From positions 1-64,000 of the forward strand of contig NZ_MNBW01000010.1 of the NCBI RefSeq assembly GCF_001879715.1: DNA of 64,000 nucleotides, in the 5' to 3' direction. Below are positions 26,502 through 34,301 of the stretch, piece by piece. Source of the stretch: Nioella nitratireducens (GTDB lineage: Bacteria > Pseudomonadota > Alphaproteobacteria > Rhodobacterales > Rhodobacteraceae). The translations under genes were made by a program, and so were the position numbers. A model generated the notes under the pieces. That model had not been told where the DNA came from. It did not search any database and saw only the letters and a list, made by a program, of their open reading frames with translations. The stretch's first letter is position 1. Every line of letters begins with the position of its first letter.

Positions 26502-27833
26502 CTATCCGAAACGCCCCTCGGCGCGACGCGCAGGGCAGGCCTCGCGCGGGCACAGCGCGCAGCCCGGTCCCACCGGCAAGGTCTCGCCCACGGTCGCTTC
26601 GTCCTCCGGCAGGGCGCGCAGCAGCATGGTCGCCTCCAGCACCGGTGCCCCGCCGAACCCCGCCGGGCCAACCGGCTGGCTGACGGCCCAGGCCCGGAAC
26701 AGCCCCCCTTCGGGCAGGTCCAGCACCGCGCTGTCGGGCACCATAGGCCGCCCCAGCGCCCGGTACATGGGCCACAGCGGGCAGCCCGAGCCATAACGCG
26801 GGATCGAAAAGGCGCTGATCCGGCGACGGAACAACAGCGCCCCCGAGGCGTCGCAGATCGCAAGGCCAAAGGCCGGCACCGCCTCGGAGCCACCCTCCGG
26901 CAAGGTCGCCAGCCGTCGCAACAACAAGGCCGCATCCCCGCCCGCCATCGCCAAAAGCGCCTGCGGCTCGAACGCCGCCGCCGCCGCCGCCGCCAGAAAC
27001 CCCTCGAACGGCAATCGCGCCGCGTCCTCGGCATACCGGGTCAACACCTGCTCGGCCAACGCCCGCGCGCTCGGCTCCTGCAAGGTCTCCATCGTATCCA
27101 GAACGGCCGGAATCGCCGCCGCTCCCTCGGCTTCGATCCCCGGAAAATGATGGCCCGACTGTTCGAACGCCGCCTCGACCTGTTCCTGCGGGGTGGTCAG
27201 CACACCCTTGCGCGCGCCCTGCCCCTCGAAATGCGCCAACAGGTCGGTGGCGCTCAACGACAGCCGCTCCGCCTCCTCGTGCAGGTTGCGGTGAAAGCGC
27301 CCGCGCCAGACCGGATCGAGGTCGGCCTCGCGCACAAGGATGTCCGACGTCGAGCGAATGGCGGCCACGGTCGACAACACCTCATGCATCGAGCCCGCCA
27401 GCACCGGGTCATGGCCCAACCGGTCCTGCAACCCCTCGACCGCCGCCTCCAGCGCCGCGATCCGCTTCTGCTGGTCCGCGATCAGCCCGGTCCAACCGGG
27501 AAACCGCCCGGCCAACTCGTCGATCCGCGCGGTCTCGGGTGGCGGGCCAAAGCGGGGCCCCGCCTTGCGCGCGGCGGCCTGCAACATGTCCTGCAAGGTC
27601 GCGTCCATGCCTTGGCTCAGCCGCGCCGGTTCCACCTGCAAGGCCTTGGCGATATCGAGCAGCAGCTTGCCCCCGATCCGGCGCCGGTTGTGTTCGATGA
27701 GATTCAGGTAACTGGCGGAAATCCCCACCATTTGCGCCAGGTCGCCCTGCCGCACCGCCTGCGCCAGCCGCCGTTCGCGGATACGGGTGCCGGTCAGGGT
27801 CTGGCGGCGGGGGGGCGGGGGTTTCACGGGCAT
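26502..27833 (-). CDS. XRE-family regulator with C-terminal short-chain fatty-acid regulator domain (ScfR/RamB-like)
   Basis: A protein of 443 residues from the ATG at 27833. N-terminal HTH: RRLAQAVRQGDLAQMVGISASYLNLIEHNRRRIGG. A long helical middle follows. The C-terminal DUF2083-type region has FSIPRYGSGCPLWPMYRALGRP and ends in CALCPREACPARR, a cysteine cluster typical of the family. Relatives (RamB, McdR-type) control acetate, propionate or glyoxylate metabolism genes. It lies beside the SSS-kinase operon. An inverted repeat at 27869-27883 may be its own operator. Confidence 0.85.
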   Translation of the reverse strand: MPVKPPPPRRQTLTGTRIRERRLAQAVRQGDLAQMVGISASYLNLIEHNRRRIGGKLLLDIAKALQVEPARLSQGMDATLQDMLQAAARKAGPRFGPPPETARIDELAGRFPGWTGLIADQQKRIAALEAAVEGLQDRLGHDPVLAGSMHEVLSTVAAIRSTSDILVREADLDPVWRGRFHRNLHEEAERLSLSATDLLAHFEGQGARKGVLTTPQEQVEAAFEQSGHHFPGIEAEGAAAIPAVLDTMETLQEPSARALAEQVLTRYAEDAARLPFEGFLAAAAAAAFEPQALLAMAGGDAALLLRRLATLPEGGSEAVPAFGLAICDASGALLFRRRISAFSIPRYGSGCPLWPMYRALGRPMVPDSAVLDLPEGGLFRAWAVSQPVGPAGFGGAPVLEATMLLRALPEDEATVGETLPVGPGCALCPREACPARRAEGRFG

Positions 27834-27868
27834 GGCAGCGGCTCCGGCCGGTCTTGACACCGCCAGTT

Positions 27869-27883
27869 AACAGGAAAACTGTT
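27869..27883. promoter_or_regulatory. Inverted repeat AACAG-N5-CTGTT upstream of the ScfR-like gene
   Basis: AACAG (27869-27873), GAAAA, CTGTT (27879-27883). It lies about 36 bp upstream of the regulator's start codon, where an autoregulatory operator would be expected. This is an inference from position and symmetry only. Confidence 0.4.
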
Positions 27884-27908
27884 TTTGGTCAAAGACCTGT
27901 TGTCGTGT

Positions 27909-28217
27909 TTACAACGTCACCCCGATCAACATGTCCGGCTGGCTATTGGTGAAATTGGGGATGTCCTCCAACAGCGGCCCGGCCTTGGCCAGCGCCGTGT
28001 TCATCGCCGCCTCGTCGGGAAAAGACAACGTTGCGATGGCGAAATAACCCGGCGGCGTATCCGGTCCGCCCGCCAGCCCGCGCGAAACAGAGGCGTTTTC
28101 GGCGACCGTGTGCCCCCAGACCTCGCTCACCAGCGGCAAATGCGTGTTGACGTAGTAGTCAAAGTCGAAGGTCTTGCCTTCCCCCGTCGGGTAGATCACC
28201 TGAACTGTCATGGCCAT
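27909..28217 (-). CDS. EthD-family small protein
   Basis: A protein of 102 residues. Motifs typical of the EthD ferredoxin-like fold: VQVIYPTGEGKTFDFDYYVNTHLPLV and a C-terminal LLEDIPNFTNSQPDMLIGV. GGAGG lies 8 nt before the ATG at 28217; in-frame ATGs at 28223 and 28211 are also possible. The family's prototype is needed for ether degradation, but most members have unknown function. It lies last in the direction of the pyrimidine operon but has its own ribosome site and a 194-bp gap. Confidence 0.8.
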   Translation of the reverse strand: MAMTVQVIYPTGEGKTFDFDYYVNTHLPLVSEVWGHTVAENASVSRGLAGGPDTPPGYFAIATLSFPDEAAMNTALAKAGPLLEDIPNFTNSQPDMLIGVTL

Positions 28218-28261
28218 GGTCATGTCCTCCCACAAAACCAGACTATATCACAGCTCGCGCC

Positions 28262-28296
28262 GCCCCATTTCATCTTGGCAAAAATATCTCTGCAAC
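28262..28296. repeat. TTCATCTTGG-AAAATA intergenic element, copy 1
   Basis: CCCCATTTCATCTTGGCAAAAATATCTC sits between the EthD gene and the ABC substrate-binding gene. A related stretch, TTCTTCTTGGTGAAAATACTCC, occurs at 47997-48018 beside G-rich hairpins. Similar elements recur between genes in Rhodobacteraceae genomes, as recalled. No function is assigned. Confidence 0.45.
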
Positions 28297-28411
28297 TACC
28301 CCATTCCCGCTCTGGCCGGGCTCCCTGCAACAGGGGCCCACAGGCACCAGAATAGAGCGGCGCGGCCCGCACCAGCGGACCGCGCCACATTTTGACAAAA
28401 GGACGAACCGC

Positions 28412-29398
28412 TTATTCAGACAGCGCCATGTCCGTCACCACATGGGTGAACGCGCCGTCCGGTTGCATGGTGATCACCGGGTCCGAGCCACCGGCCAGCA
28501 ACGTGTCCACCGTGCGCTGATAGGCGTCCTCGTCCAGCGTCCCGTCCGAGCCGTCGGTCAGCTGCGCGACTTCGCCCATCATGCGGATCTGGTGCTGTTC
28601 GGTCTGCGCGCCGCTCTCGTCATAATCCAACACGATCATCGCCGCCTCTTCCGGGTGCTCCGCCGCCCAGTCCCAGCCACGCATCGACGCGCGCACGAAG
28701 CGGGCCATGCGGTCGACGAAGGCCGGATCGTCAAGAGACTCTTCCAGCACGTAAAGCCCGTCTTCCAGCGTCGCCACTCCCTGATCTTCATACTGGTAGG
28801 TGATCAGGTCGTCGGGGCTGACGCCCGCGTCGATCACCTGCCAATACTCGTTGTAGGTCATGGTCGAGATACAATCCGCCTGACGCTGCAACAGCGGATC
28901 GACGTTAAAGCCCTGTTGCAGAACCTCGACGCCGTCGGCGCCGCCCTCGGTCGGAATGCCCAACTGGCTCATCCAGCTCAGGAACGGGTATTCATTGCCG
29001 AAGAACCACACGCCCAGCGTATGACCGGGGAAATCGGCGGGGCTTGCGATGCCCGCATCCGCCCAGCAGGTCAGCATCATGCCCGAGCGGGCGAAGGGCT
29101 GCGCGATGTTGACCAGCGGCAGACCACGTTCGCGCGCCGCCAGCGCGGCGGGCATCCATTCCACGATCACATCGGCCCCGCCACCGGCCAGCACCTGCGG
29201 CGGCGCGATGTCCGGGCCACCGGGGTTGATCGTGACATCCAGCCCCTCGTCCTCGTAATAGCCGTTCTCCAACGCCACGTAATAGCCGCCGAACTGCGCC
29301 TGCGTGACCCATTTCAACTGTAGCGTCACCGCGTCCTGTGCGGCTGCCGCGCTTGCGGTCAGGCCAAGCGCCACCGCCGTTGTCATCAGGATTTTCAT
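28412..29398 (-). CDS. ABC transporter substrate-binding protein (NMT1/THI5-like), probable pyrimidine importer
   Basis: A protein of 328 residues. Signal peptide to about residue 20 (MKILMTTAVALGLTASAAAA), then the NMT1/THI5 solute-binding fold (VTLQLKWVTQAQFGGYYVALENGYYEDEGLDVTINPGGPD). This fold binds thiamine-precursor pyrimidines, riboflavin or nitrate/sulfonates in relatives. As last gene of the run hyuC-lipoprotein-hydA-ATPase-permease-permease, it most likely binds a pyrimidine such as uracil, thymine or a dihydro/ureido derivative. Confidence 0.88.
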   Translation of the reverse strand: MKILMTTAVALGLTASAAAAQDAVTLQLKWVTQAQFGGYYVALENGYYEDEGLDVTINPGGPDIAPPQVLAGGGADVIVEWMPAALAARERGLPLVNIAQPFARSGMMLTCWADAGIASPADFPGHTLGVWFFGNEYPFLSWMSQLGIPTEGGADGVEVLQQGFNVDPLLQRQADCISTMTYNEYWQVIDAGVSPDDLITYQYEDQGVATLEDGLYVLEESLDDPAFVDRMARFVRASMRGWDWAAEHPEEAAMIVLDYDESGAQTEQHQIRMMGEVAQLTDGSDGTLDEDAYQRTVDTLLAGGSDPVITMQPDGAFTHVVTDMALSE

Positions 29399-29452
29399 GG
29401 GAAGTACCTCCGTGTTGGTCGTTGGTTTTTTCAGGTTGTTGTCGTGTCGTTT

Positions 29453-30382
29453 TTACCGCCCGGCCCTCTGCGAGGGATGCCAGAAGGTGAGCCGTTTCTC
29501 CGCCAGCGTCACCACTCCGTAAAAGGCCGAGCCCGCGACCGCGGCCACCGCGATCTCTGCCCAGACCATAGCCAATTCCAGCGTGCCGAAAGAGGTCTTG
29601 ATGCGAAAGCCCATGCCGACGATGGGCGAACCGAAGAATTCGGCCACGATTGCCCCGATCAGCGCCAGCGTTGTCGAAACTTTCAGCCCGTTGAAGATGA
29701 AGGGCATCGCCGCGGGCAGCCGCAATTTCAGAAAACTCTGCCAATAGCTGGCCGCATAGGTGTGCATCAGGTCGCGCTGCATCGCCTGCGTATCCTTCAA
29801 CCCCGCCACCGCATTCACGAGGATCGGGAAGAACACCATGACCACGACCACCGCCGCCTTCGATTGCCAGCCAAAGCCGAACCACATCACCAGGATCGGC
29901 GCCGTGCCGACGATGGGCAACGCGGCGATGAAATTGCCCACCGGCAACAAGCCCCGTTGCAGGAAGGACGACCGGTCCACCGCAATCGCCGCCCCAACGG
30001 CCAGCACCGCGCCCATGACATAGCCCGACAGCGCGCCCTTCACGACGGTTTGCACGAAATCGGCCCACAGGATCGCGGGCGAGTCGATCAGCGCCACCCA
30101 GATATCCGACGGCGCTGGCAAGATCACCGGGCTGATCTCGAAAAGCCGAACGGCCATCTGCCACAGCACCAACAGCGTGATGCCGAAGATCGCAGGCACG
30201 ACGAAGCGCCTGGCCGCGCCGCCCCTGCCCGACAGCACGATGTTCAGCCCCCATGCCGCCAGCCACACTGCCAGCACAAGGCCCAGACGCCAATCCGTCA
30301 CCGCGCCGATCACCACCGCCGCAACCGCGACGCCAATCCCGCGCAGGCCAATCTGCGTCTGTCCCAGACTCATCGCCGTCAT
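29453..30382 (-). CDS. ABC transporter permease (pyrimidine importer, second permease)
   Basis: A protein of 309 residues from the ATG at 30382, whose first bases overlap the upstream permease stop (ATGA). Binding-protein-dependent permease fold with about six helices. The EAA-like cytoplasmic loop reads MHTYAASYWQSFLKLRLPAAMPFIFNGLKVS. It pairs with the adjacent permease and ATPase (31467-32252). Confidence 0.88.
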   Translation of the reverse strand: MTAMSLGQTQIGLRGIGVAVAAVVIGAVTDWRLGLVLAVWLAAWGLNIVLSGRGGAARRFVVPAIFGITLLVLWQMAVRLFEISPVILPAPSDIWVALIDSPAILWADFVQTVVKGALSGYVMGAVLAVGAAIAVDRSSFLQRGLLPVGNFIAALPIVGTAPILVMWFGFGWQSKAAVVVVMVFFPILVNAVAGLKDTQAMQRDLMHTYAASYWQSFLKLRLPAAMPFIFNGLKVSTTLALIGAIVAEFFGSPIVGMGFRIKTSFGTLELAMVWAEIAVAAVAGSAFYGVVTLAEKRLTFWHPSQRAGR

Positions 30383-31371
30383 CGCACCAGCCCCAGTCTT
30401 GTCAGCGTCCGCTTCTCGATCGCCCCGATCAACCATACCAGCCCCGCCGCGCAGACCGCCGCCATGATCAGAGCGGCCCAGATCTGCACCGTCTGGCCAT
30501 AGTAGCTGCCCGACAGCAGCCGCGCCCCAAGGCCGAAGCGGGCCCCTGTCGGCAGTTCTGCCACGATGGTGCCGACCAGCGCCGCCGCGATGCCGATCTT
30601 GAGCGAGGCAAAGAGATAGGGCAGCGAGCTTGGCAGGCGCAGTTTCCAGAACTCCTGCGGGCGGCTCGCGGAATAGGTGCGCAACAGGTCAAGGTCCATC
30701 GACCCCGGACTGCGCAACCCCTTCACCATGCCGACCACGACCGGGAAGAAACTGAGATAGCTGGAAATCAGCGATTTTGGCAGCAGGCCCTGGATGCCCA
30801 TGGCGTTCATCACCACGATGATCATCGGTGCAATGGCAAGGATCGGGATGGTCTGGCTGGCAATCGCCCAAGGCATGACCGACAGGTCCATCGTCCGGTT
30901 ATAGACGATCCCCACCGCCAGCAGGATGCCAAGGCCAGTGCCGATGGCAAAGCCGACCAGCGTCGGCGCCAGCGTCTTCCACGCATGGTAGATCAGCGAC
31001 CGGCGGTTCTCGATCACCCGCAGGCAGCCGTCCGACAGGCCGGTCCAGTTGTCGCTCTCGGCCCCCCAGCCCTGCCATTCGCAACCGCGGGCAAGGCCGA
31101 CCGTATTGTCGTAGATTTCGACCACCACGTCCTGTGGCTGCGGCAGGCGCGGCCGTTCAAAGGCATAGGCCGCGGGCAGAACATCGGGATTGTCCAGCAT
31201 CAGGCGGATCAGCCCGGTCTCGGATTGCTCATCAGGCGTCGCCGGCGTCACCGCCTCGCCGCCTCGCGTCGCCGCATCCAGCGCAAGGCGAAAGTTCATC
31301 GGCCCCACGGCCAGATACCAAAGCCCGAGGATCACCGCGACCACGGTCAGGATGGGAACCGCGCTACGCAT
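30379..31371 (-). CDS. ABC transporter permease (pyrimidine importer, first permease)
   Basis: A protein of 330 residues. An N-terminal anchor helix is followed by an unusually long periplasmic segment of about 100 residues before the permease core. The core includes WKTLAPTLVGFAIGTGLGILLAV and the EAA loop LLRTYSASRPQEFWKLRLPSSLPYLFASLKIG. ATG 31371 and GTG 31377 are both possible. The 11-bp repeat array (31394-31440) lies in the gap to the ATPase gene. Confidence 0.87.
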   Translation of the reverse strand: MRSAVPILTVVAVILGLWYLAVGPMNFRLALDAATRGGEAVTPATPDEQSETGLIRLMLDNPDVLPAAYAFERPRLPQPQDVVVEIYDNTVGLARGCEWQGWGAESDNWTGLSDGCLRVIENRRSLIYHAWKTLAPTLVGFAIGTGLGILLAVGIVYNRTMDLSVMPWAIASQTIPILAIAPMIIVVMNAMGIQGLLPKSLISSYLSFFPVVVGMVKGLRSPGSMDLDLLRTYSASRPQEFWKLRLPSSLPYLFASLKIGIAAALVGTIVAELPTGARFGLGARLLSGSYYGQTVQIWAALIMAAVCAAGLVWLIGAIEKRTLTRLGLVR

Positions 31372-31393
31372 GGCCACCCCCCCGGAATGTGTC

Positions 31394-31440
31394 CAAACCG
31401 GCGTACGGGGGGTGTACAGGGGGTGTACGGGGGGTGCACG
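31394..31440. repeat. 11-bp-phased GTACACCCCC repeat array, copy 2
   Basis: On the plus strand the GTAC/GCAC cores lie at 31403, 31414, 31425 and 31436, exactly 11 bp apart, separated by G-runs. CCAAACCGGC precedes them. The reverse complement has the same unit order and the same CCGGTTTGG flank as the array at 233-279. It sits inside an operon, between the ABC ATPase stop and the first permease start. Confidence 0.75.
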
Positions 31441-31466
31441 CCTGACAACGGCCCATTTCAGCGCCC

Positions 31467-32252
31467 TCAGTCATCATAGGCATGGCCAGCCCGCAGCCCC
31501 TCCCGCACCCGGTGGGCCACTGCCAGAAACTCCGGCGTGTCCCGAATATCAAGCGGCCGCTCTTTGGGCAGAGGGCTGTCGATGATGTCGGTGATGCGCC
31601 CCGGTCGCGGGCTCATCACCACGATTTTCGTAGATAAATAAACGGCTTCCGGGATCGAGTGGGTGACGAAGGCAATGGTCTTGTCGGTCCGCGCCCAAAG
31701 CTGCAGAAGCTGCTCGTTCAGGTGGTCGCGCACGATCTCGTCCAGCGCGCCGAAGGGCTCGTCCATCAACAGCAGATCGGCATCGAAGGCCAAGGCCCGC
31801 GCAATGCTCGCCCGCTGTTGCATCCCGCCCGATAGCTGCCAGGGATACTTCTTTCCAAACCCTTCCAGATCAACCAGTTGCAAGACATTGTTCACCCGCT
31901 TTTCCTGCTCGGACCGGAGAAAACCCATGATCTCCAGCGGCAGCTTGATATTGCCCGCGATCGTGCGCCACGGATACAGCCCCGCCGCCTGAAACACATA
32001 GCCATAGGCCCGGTTGCGCCGCGCTTCGTCCGGGCTCATCCCGTTCACCGTCAGGCTGCCGCCCGTCGGCTCTTCCAGCGCCGCGATACACCGCAGAAGC
32101 GTGGTCTTCCCGCAGCCCGACGGCCCGATGAAACTGACGAACTCGCCCTTGTCGATCCCCAGATCCACGTCCTTCAACGCATGGACCGGGCCGTCATTCG
32201 TCTGGAAGACGAGATTGAGGCCCTCGGCCTTGATCACTGTTTGCTGGCTCAA
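31467..32252 (-). CDS. ABC transporter ATP-binding protein (pyrimidine importer)
   Basis: A protein of 261 residues, of the nitrate/sulfonate/taurine ATPase type. Walker A GPSGCGKTT, signature LSGGMQQR, Walker B LLLMDEPFGALDE and switch histidine in VTHSIPEAV are all intact. It powers the adjacent permeases. The 90-bp gap to hydA holds a stem-loop (32303-32337). Confidence 0.92.
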   Translation of the reverse strand: MSQQTVIKAEGLNLVFQTNDGPVHALKDVDLGIDKGEFVSFIGPSGCGKTTLLRCIAALEEPTGGSLTVNGMSPDEARRNRAYGYVFQAAGLYPWRTIAGNIKLPLEIMGFLRSEQEKRVNNVLQLVDLEGFGKKYPWQLSGGMQQRASIARALAFDADLLLMDEPFGALDEIVRDHLNEQLLQLWARTDKTIAFVTHSIPEAVYLSTKIVVMSPRPGRITDIIDSPLPKERPLDIRDTPEFLAVAHRVREGLRAGHAYDD

Positions 32253-32302
32253 ACCTTATCCCTTCGGCTGCCCGGGTTCGTGCCCCGGATCTTGGCTGGC
32301 AA

Positions 32303-32337
32303 CCGCCCCGCAACACGCGGGGCGGCAACGGTTTTTT
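32303..32337 (+). terminator. Plus-oriented hairpin with T-run inside the pyrimidine operon
   Basis: A perfect 9-bp stem CCGCCCCGC (32303-32311) / GCGGGGCGG (32317-32325) with a 5-nt loop is followed by CAACGG and seven T on the plus strand. The flanking genes are transcribed on the minus strand, where no T-run follows the stem. It therefore looks like a terminator for antisense transcription, or an mRNA-stability element. Confidence 0.55.
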
Positions 32338-32342
32338 TCGGC

Positions 32343-33806
32343 TCAGATCCCCGCCGGAATGTTCATCGGATCACGATGGATCTGCTTGGGCGCGGTCAGC
32401 GCCTTCCATTTCGACAGCGCCTCATGCGCCGAGGGGAACGGCGGGCGTGGCACGAAACGGCCCCGGCCCGGCTGCGGTTGGCTGTTCTGCCCCCAGGCCC
32501 AGATCACCTCGCCCCGGCTCAGCGTGTAGCGCGCCTGCGCCTTGACCTCGAAGCCCTCGAAAACGTTGTAATCGAGGATCGAATGGTGGTTCGAAGAACT
32601 GATCGTCTTCGAAATCTTCGGATCCCACACCACGATATCGGCATCCGCCCCTTCAACCAGCGCGCCCTTTTTCGGGTAGATATTCAGGATCTTGGCGACA
32701 TTGGTCGAGGTTGCGGCAACGAATTCATTGGGCGTCAGGCGGCCGGTTTCGACACCGCGCGTCCACAGCACCGCCAGCCGTTCTTCCAACCCGTTTGAGC
32801 CATTGGGAATCTTGGTGAAATCTTCGACGCCCATCCGCTTCTGCTCGGTCGAGAACGCGGCGTGGTCGGTGGCCACCACCTGCAAGCTGCCGGCCTGAAG
32901 CCCGTGCCACAGGCTGTCCTGATGCTCCTTGTTGCGGAAAGGCGGGCTCATCACCCTGCGCGCGGCGTGGTCCCAGTCCTTGTTGAAATATTCCGATTCA
33001 TCCAACGTTAGGAATTGTATGAGAGGTTCTCCGTAAACGCGCATCCCCTTCTGCCGCGCGCGCCGGATCGCCTCATGCGCCTGCTCGCAACTGACATGCA
33101 CGATATAAAGGGGCACGCCCGCCGCATCGGCGATGGTGATCGCGCGGTTGGCCGCTTCGCCCTCGAACTCGGGCGGACGGGAATAGGCGTGGCCCTCGGG
33201 TCCGGTGATGCCCTGCTCCAGCATCTGCTGCTGCATGTCGGCCACGAGGTCGCCATTCTCGGCATGGACCATGGGCAGCGCGCCCAGTTCCTTGCACCGC
33301 TTGAACGAGGCGAACATTTCATCATCCTCGATCATCAACGCGCCCTTGTAGGCCATGAAGTGCTTGAACGAATTGACGCCCATGTCGACGGCGTCCTTCA
33401 TCTCGTTGAAAATGCTCTCGTTCCAGCCCGTGACGGCCATGTGGTACCCGATATCCGAACAGATCTGCGGCGCCGATTTGCGGTGCCATTCATTGATCGC
33501 GTTCTTGATGCTGCCATCGGCCCCCGGCAGGCAGAAATCGACCAGCATCGTGGTGCCGCCAACAGCAGCGGCCCAAGTGCCGGTCTGAAACGTTTCCGCC
33601 GCCGTGGTGCCCATGAAGGGCATTTCCAGATGGGTATGCGGGTCGATCCCGCCTGGGATCACATAGGCCCCTTCGGCGTCGATATATTCGTCGCCCTTCA
33701 GATCCTCGCCGATCTGCTTGATGGTCTCGCCTTCGATCAGCACGTCGGCTTTCCACGTGCGGTCGGCGGTGCAGACCATGCCGCCCTTGATGACCTTGGT
33801 CGTCAT
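32343..33806 (-). CDS. hydA: Dihydropyrimidinase
   Basis: A protein of 487 residues from the ATG at 33806 (MTTKVIKGGMVCTADRTWKADV). The amidohydrolase metal site is intact: HTH in GGIDPHTHLEMPF, the carboxylated lysine in NSFKHFMAYKGALMIEDDE, VHAENGD, IVHVSCEQAHEA, and the aspartate in ATDHAAFS. It hydrolyses dihydrouracil or dihydrothymine to N-carbamoyl-beta-alanine or its methyl form, the step after PreTA. It sits in the operon with the next-step hydrolase and the importer. Confidence 0.95.
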   Translation of the reverse strand: MTTKVIKGGMVCTADRTWKADVLIEGETIKQIGEDLKGDEYIDAEGAYVIPGGIDPHTHLEMPFMGTTAAETFQTGTWAAAVGGTTMLVDFCLPGADGSIKNAINEWHRKSAPQICSDIGYHMAVTGWNESIFNEMKDAVDMGVNSFKHFMAYKGALMIEDDEMFASFKRCKELGALPMVHAENGDLVADMQQQMLEQGITGPEGHAYSRPPEFEGEAANRAITIADAAGVPLYIVHVSCEQAHEAIRRARQKGMRVYGEPLIQFLTLDESEYFNKDWDHAARRVMSPPFRNKEHQDSLWHGLQAGSLQVVATDHAAFSTEQKRMGVEDFTKIPNGSNGLEERLAVLWTRGVETGRLTPNEFVAATSTNVAKILNIYPKKGALVEGADADIVVWDPKISKTISSSNHHSILDYNVFEGFEVKAQARYTLSRGEVIWAWGQNSQPQPGRGRFVPRPPFPSAHEALSKWKALTAPKQIHRDPMNIPAGI

Positions 33807-33899
33807 TGTCGTTTCTCCCTGTCGTCTGTCGCCCCGCCCTTTCGGCGCGGCGATTGGCTTTTCGGTTTCAGGACACGGGCGGCGCACCACCTTGCCCTG

Positions 33900-34181
33900 T
33901 TACATGTCGTCGGGCCTTTCGCGCGGCGGGTCGCAGACCGGAATGCTCTCTTCGTCGCGGACCGGAACCCAGACGGTTTCCAGCGGGCCGTAGCGCAGGT
34001 ACCAAAAGCAGCCATCCGGCCCTTGCAGCAGCTCATCCAGCGGGGTCGAGGCGGGAACCCGCGCCCAGACTGCCTGCGGCACCTGATCCCGGCTGGTCGG
34101 GGTCGAGCTGGTCCCGACACAGCCCGCAAGCAGGGCGCAGAGCCCCGCAATCCCGATCACGTTCAAACTGTTATGGCGCAT
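33900..34181 (-). CDS. Small lipoprotein within the pyrimidine operon
   Basis: A protein of 93 residues from the ATG at 34181 (MRHNSLNVIGIAGLCALLAGC), with a clear lipobox LAGC. The mature part has a GPDGCFWYLRYGPLETVWVPVRDEESIPVCDPP segment with two cysteines. No family recognised. It lies between the hyuC-type hydrolase and hydA in the same direction, with gaps of 120 and 93 bp. A link to pyrimidine uptake is only positional. Confidence 0.75.
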   Translation of the reverse strand: MRHNSLNVIGIAGLCALLAGCVGTSSTPTSRDQVPQAVWARVPASTPLDELLQGPDGCFWYLRYGPLETVWVPVRDEESIPVCDPPRERPDDM

Positions 34182-34301
34182 ATGGTTCCCGGCCCCTGTT
34201 GGTTTTGTCACAGAAAGCGAGGGGCGGCGCCGATCCCGGCCCGGCCCTCTGCGCCCCGACCTTAGAGCAAGAGGCCGAGACCGCGAAGACGCCAGAGGCC
34301 C

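Noticed and set aside
29399-29452. A thiamine-pyrophosphate riboswitch for the NMT1/THI5-like transporter
   Set aside because: The gap is only 54 bp, lies inside an operon and shows no THI-box; the transporter sits with pyrimidine genes and a RutR operator.
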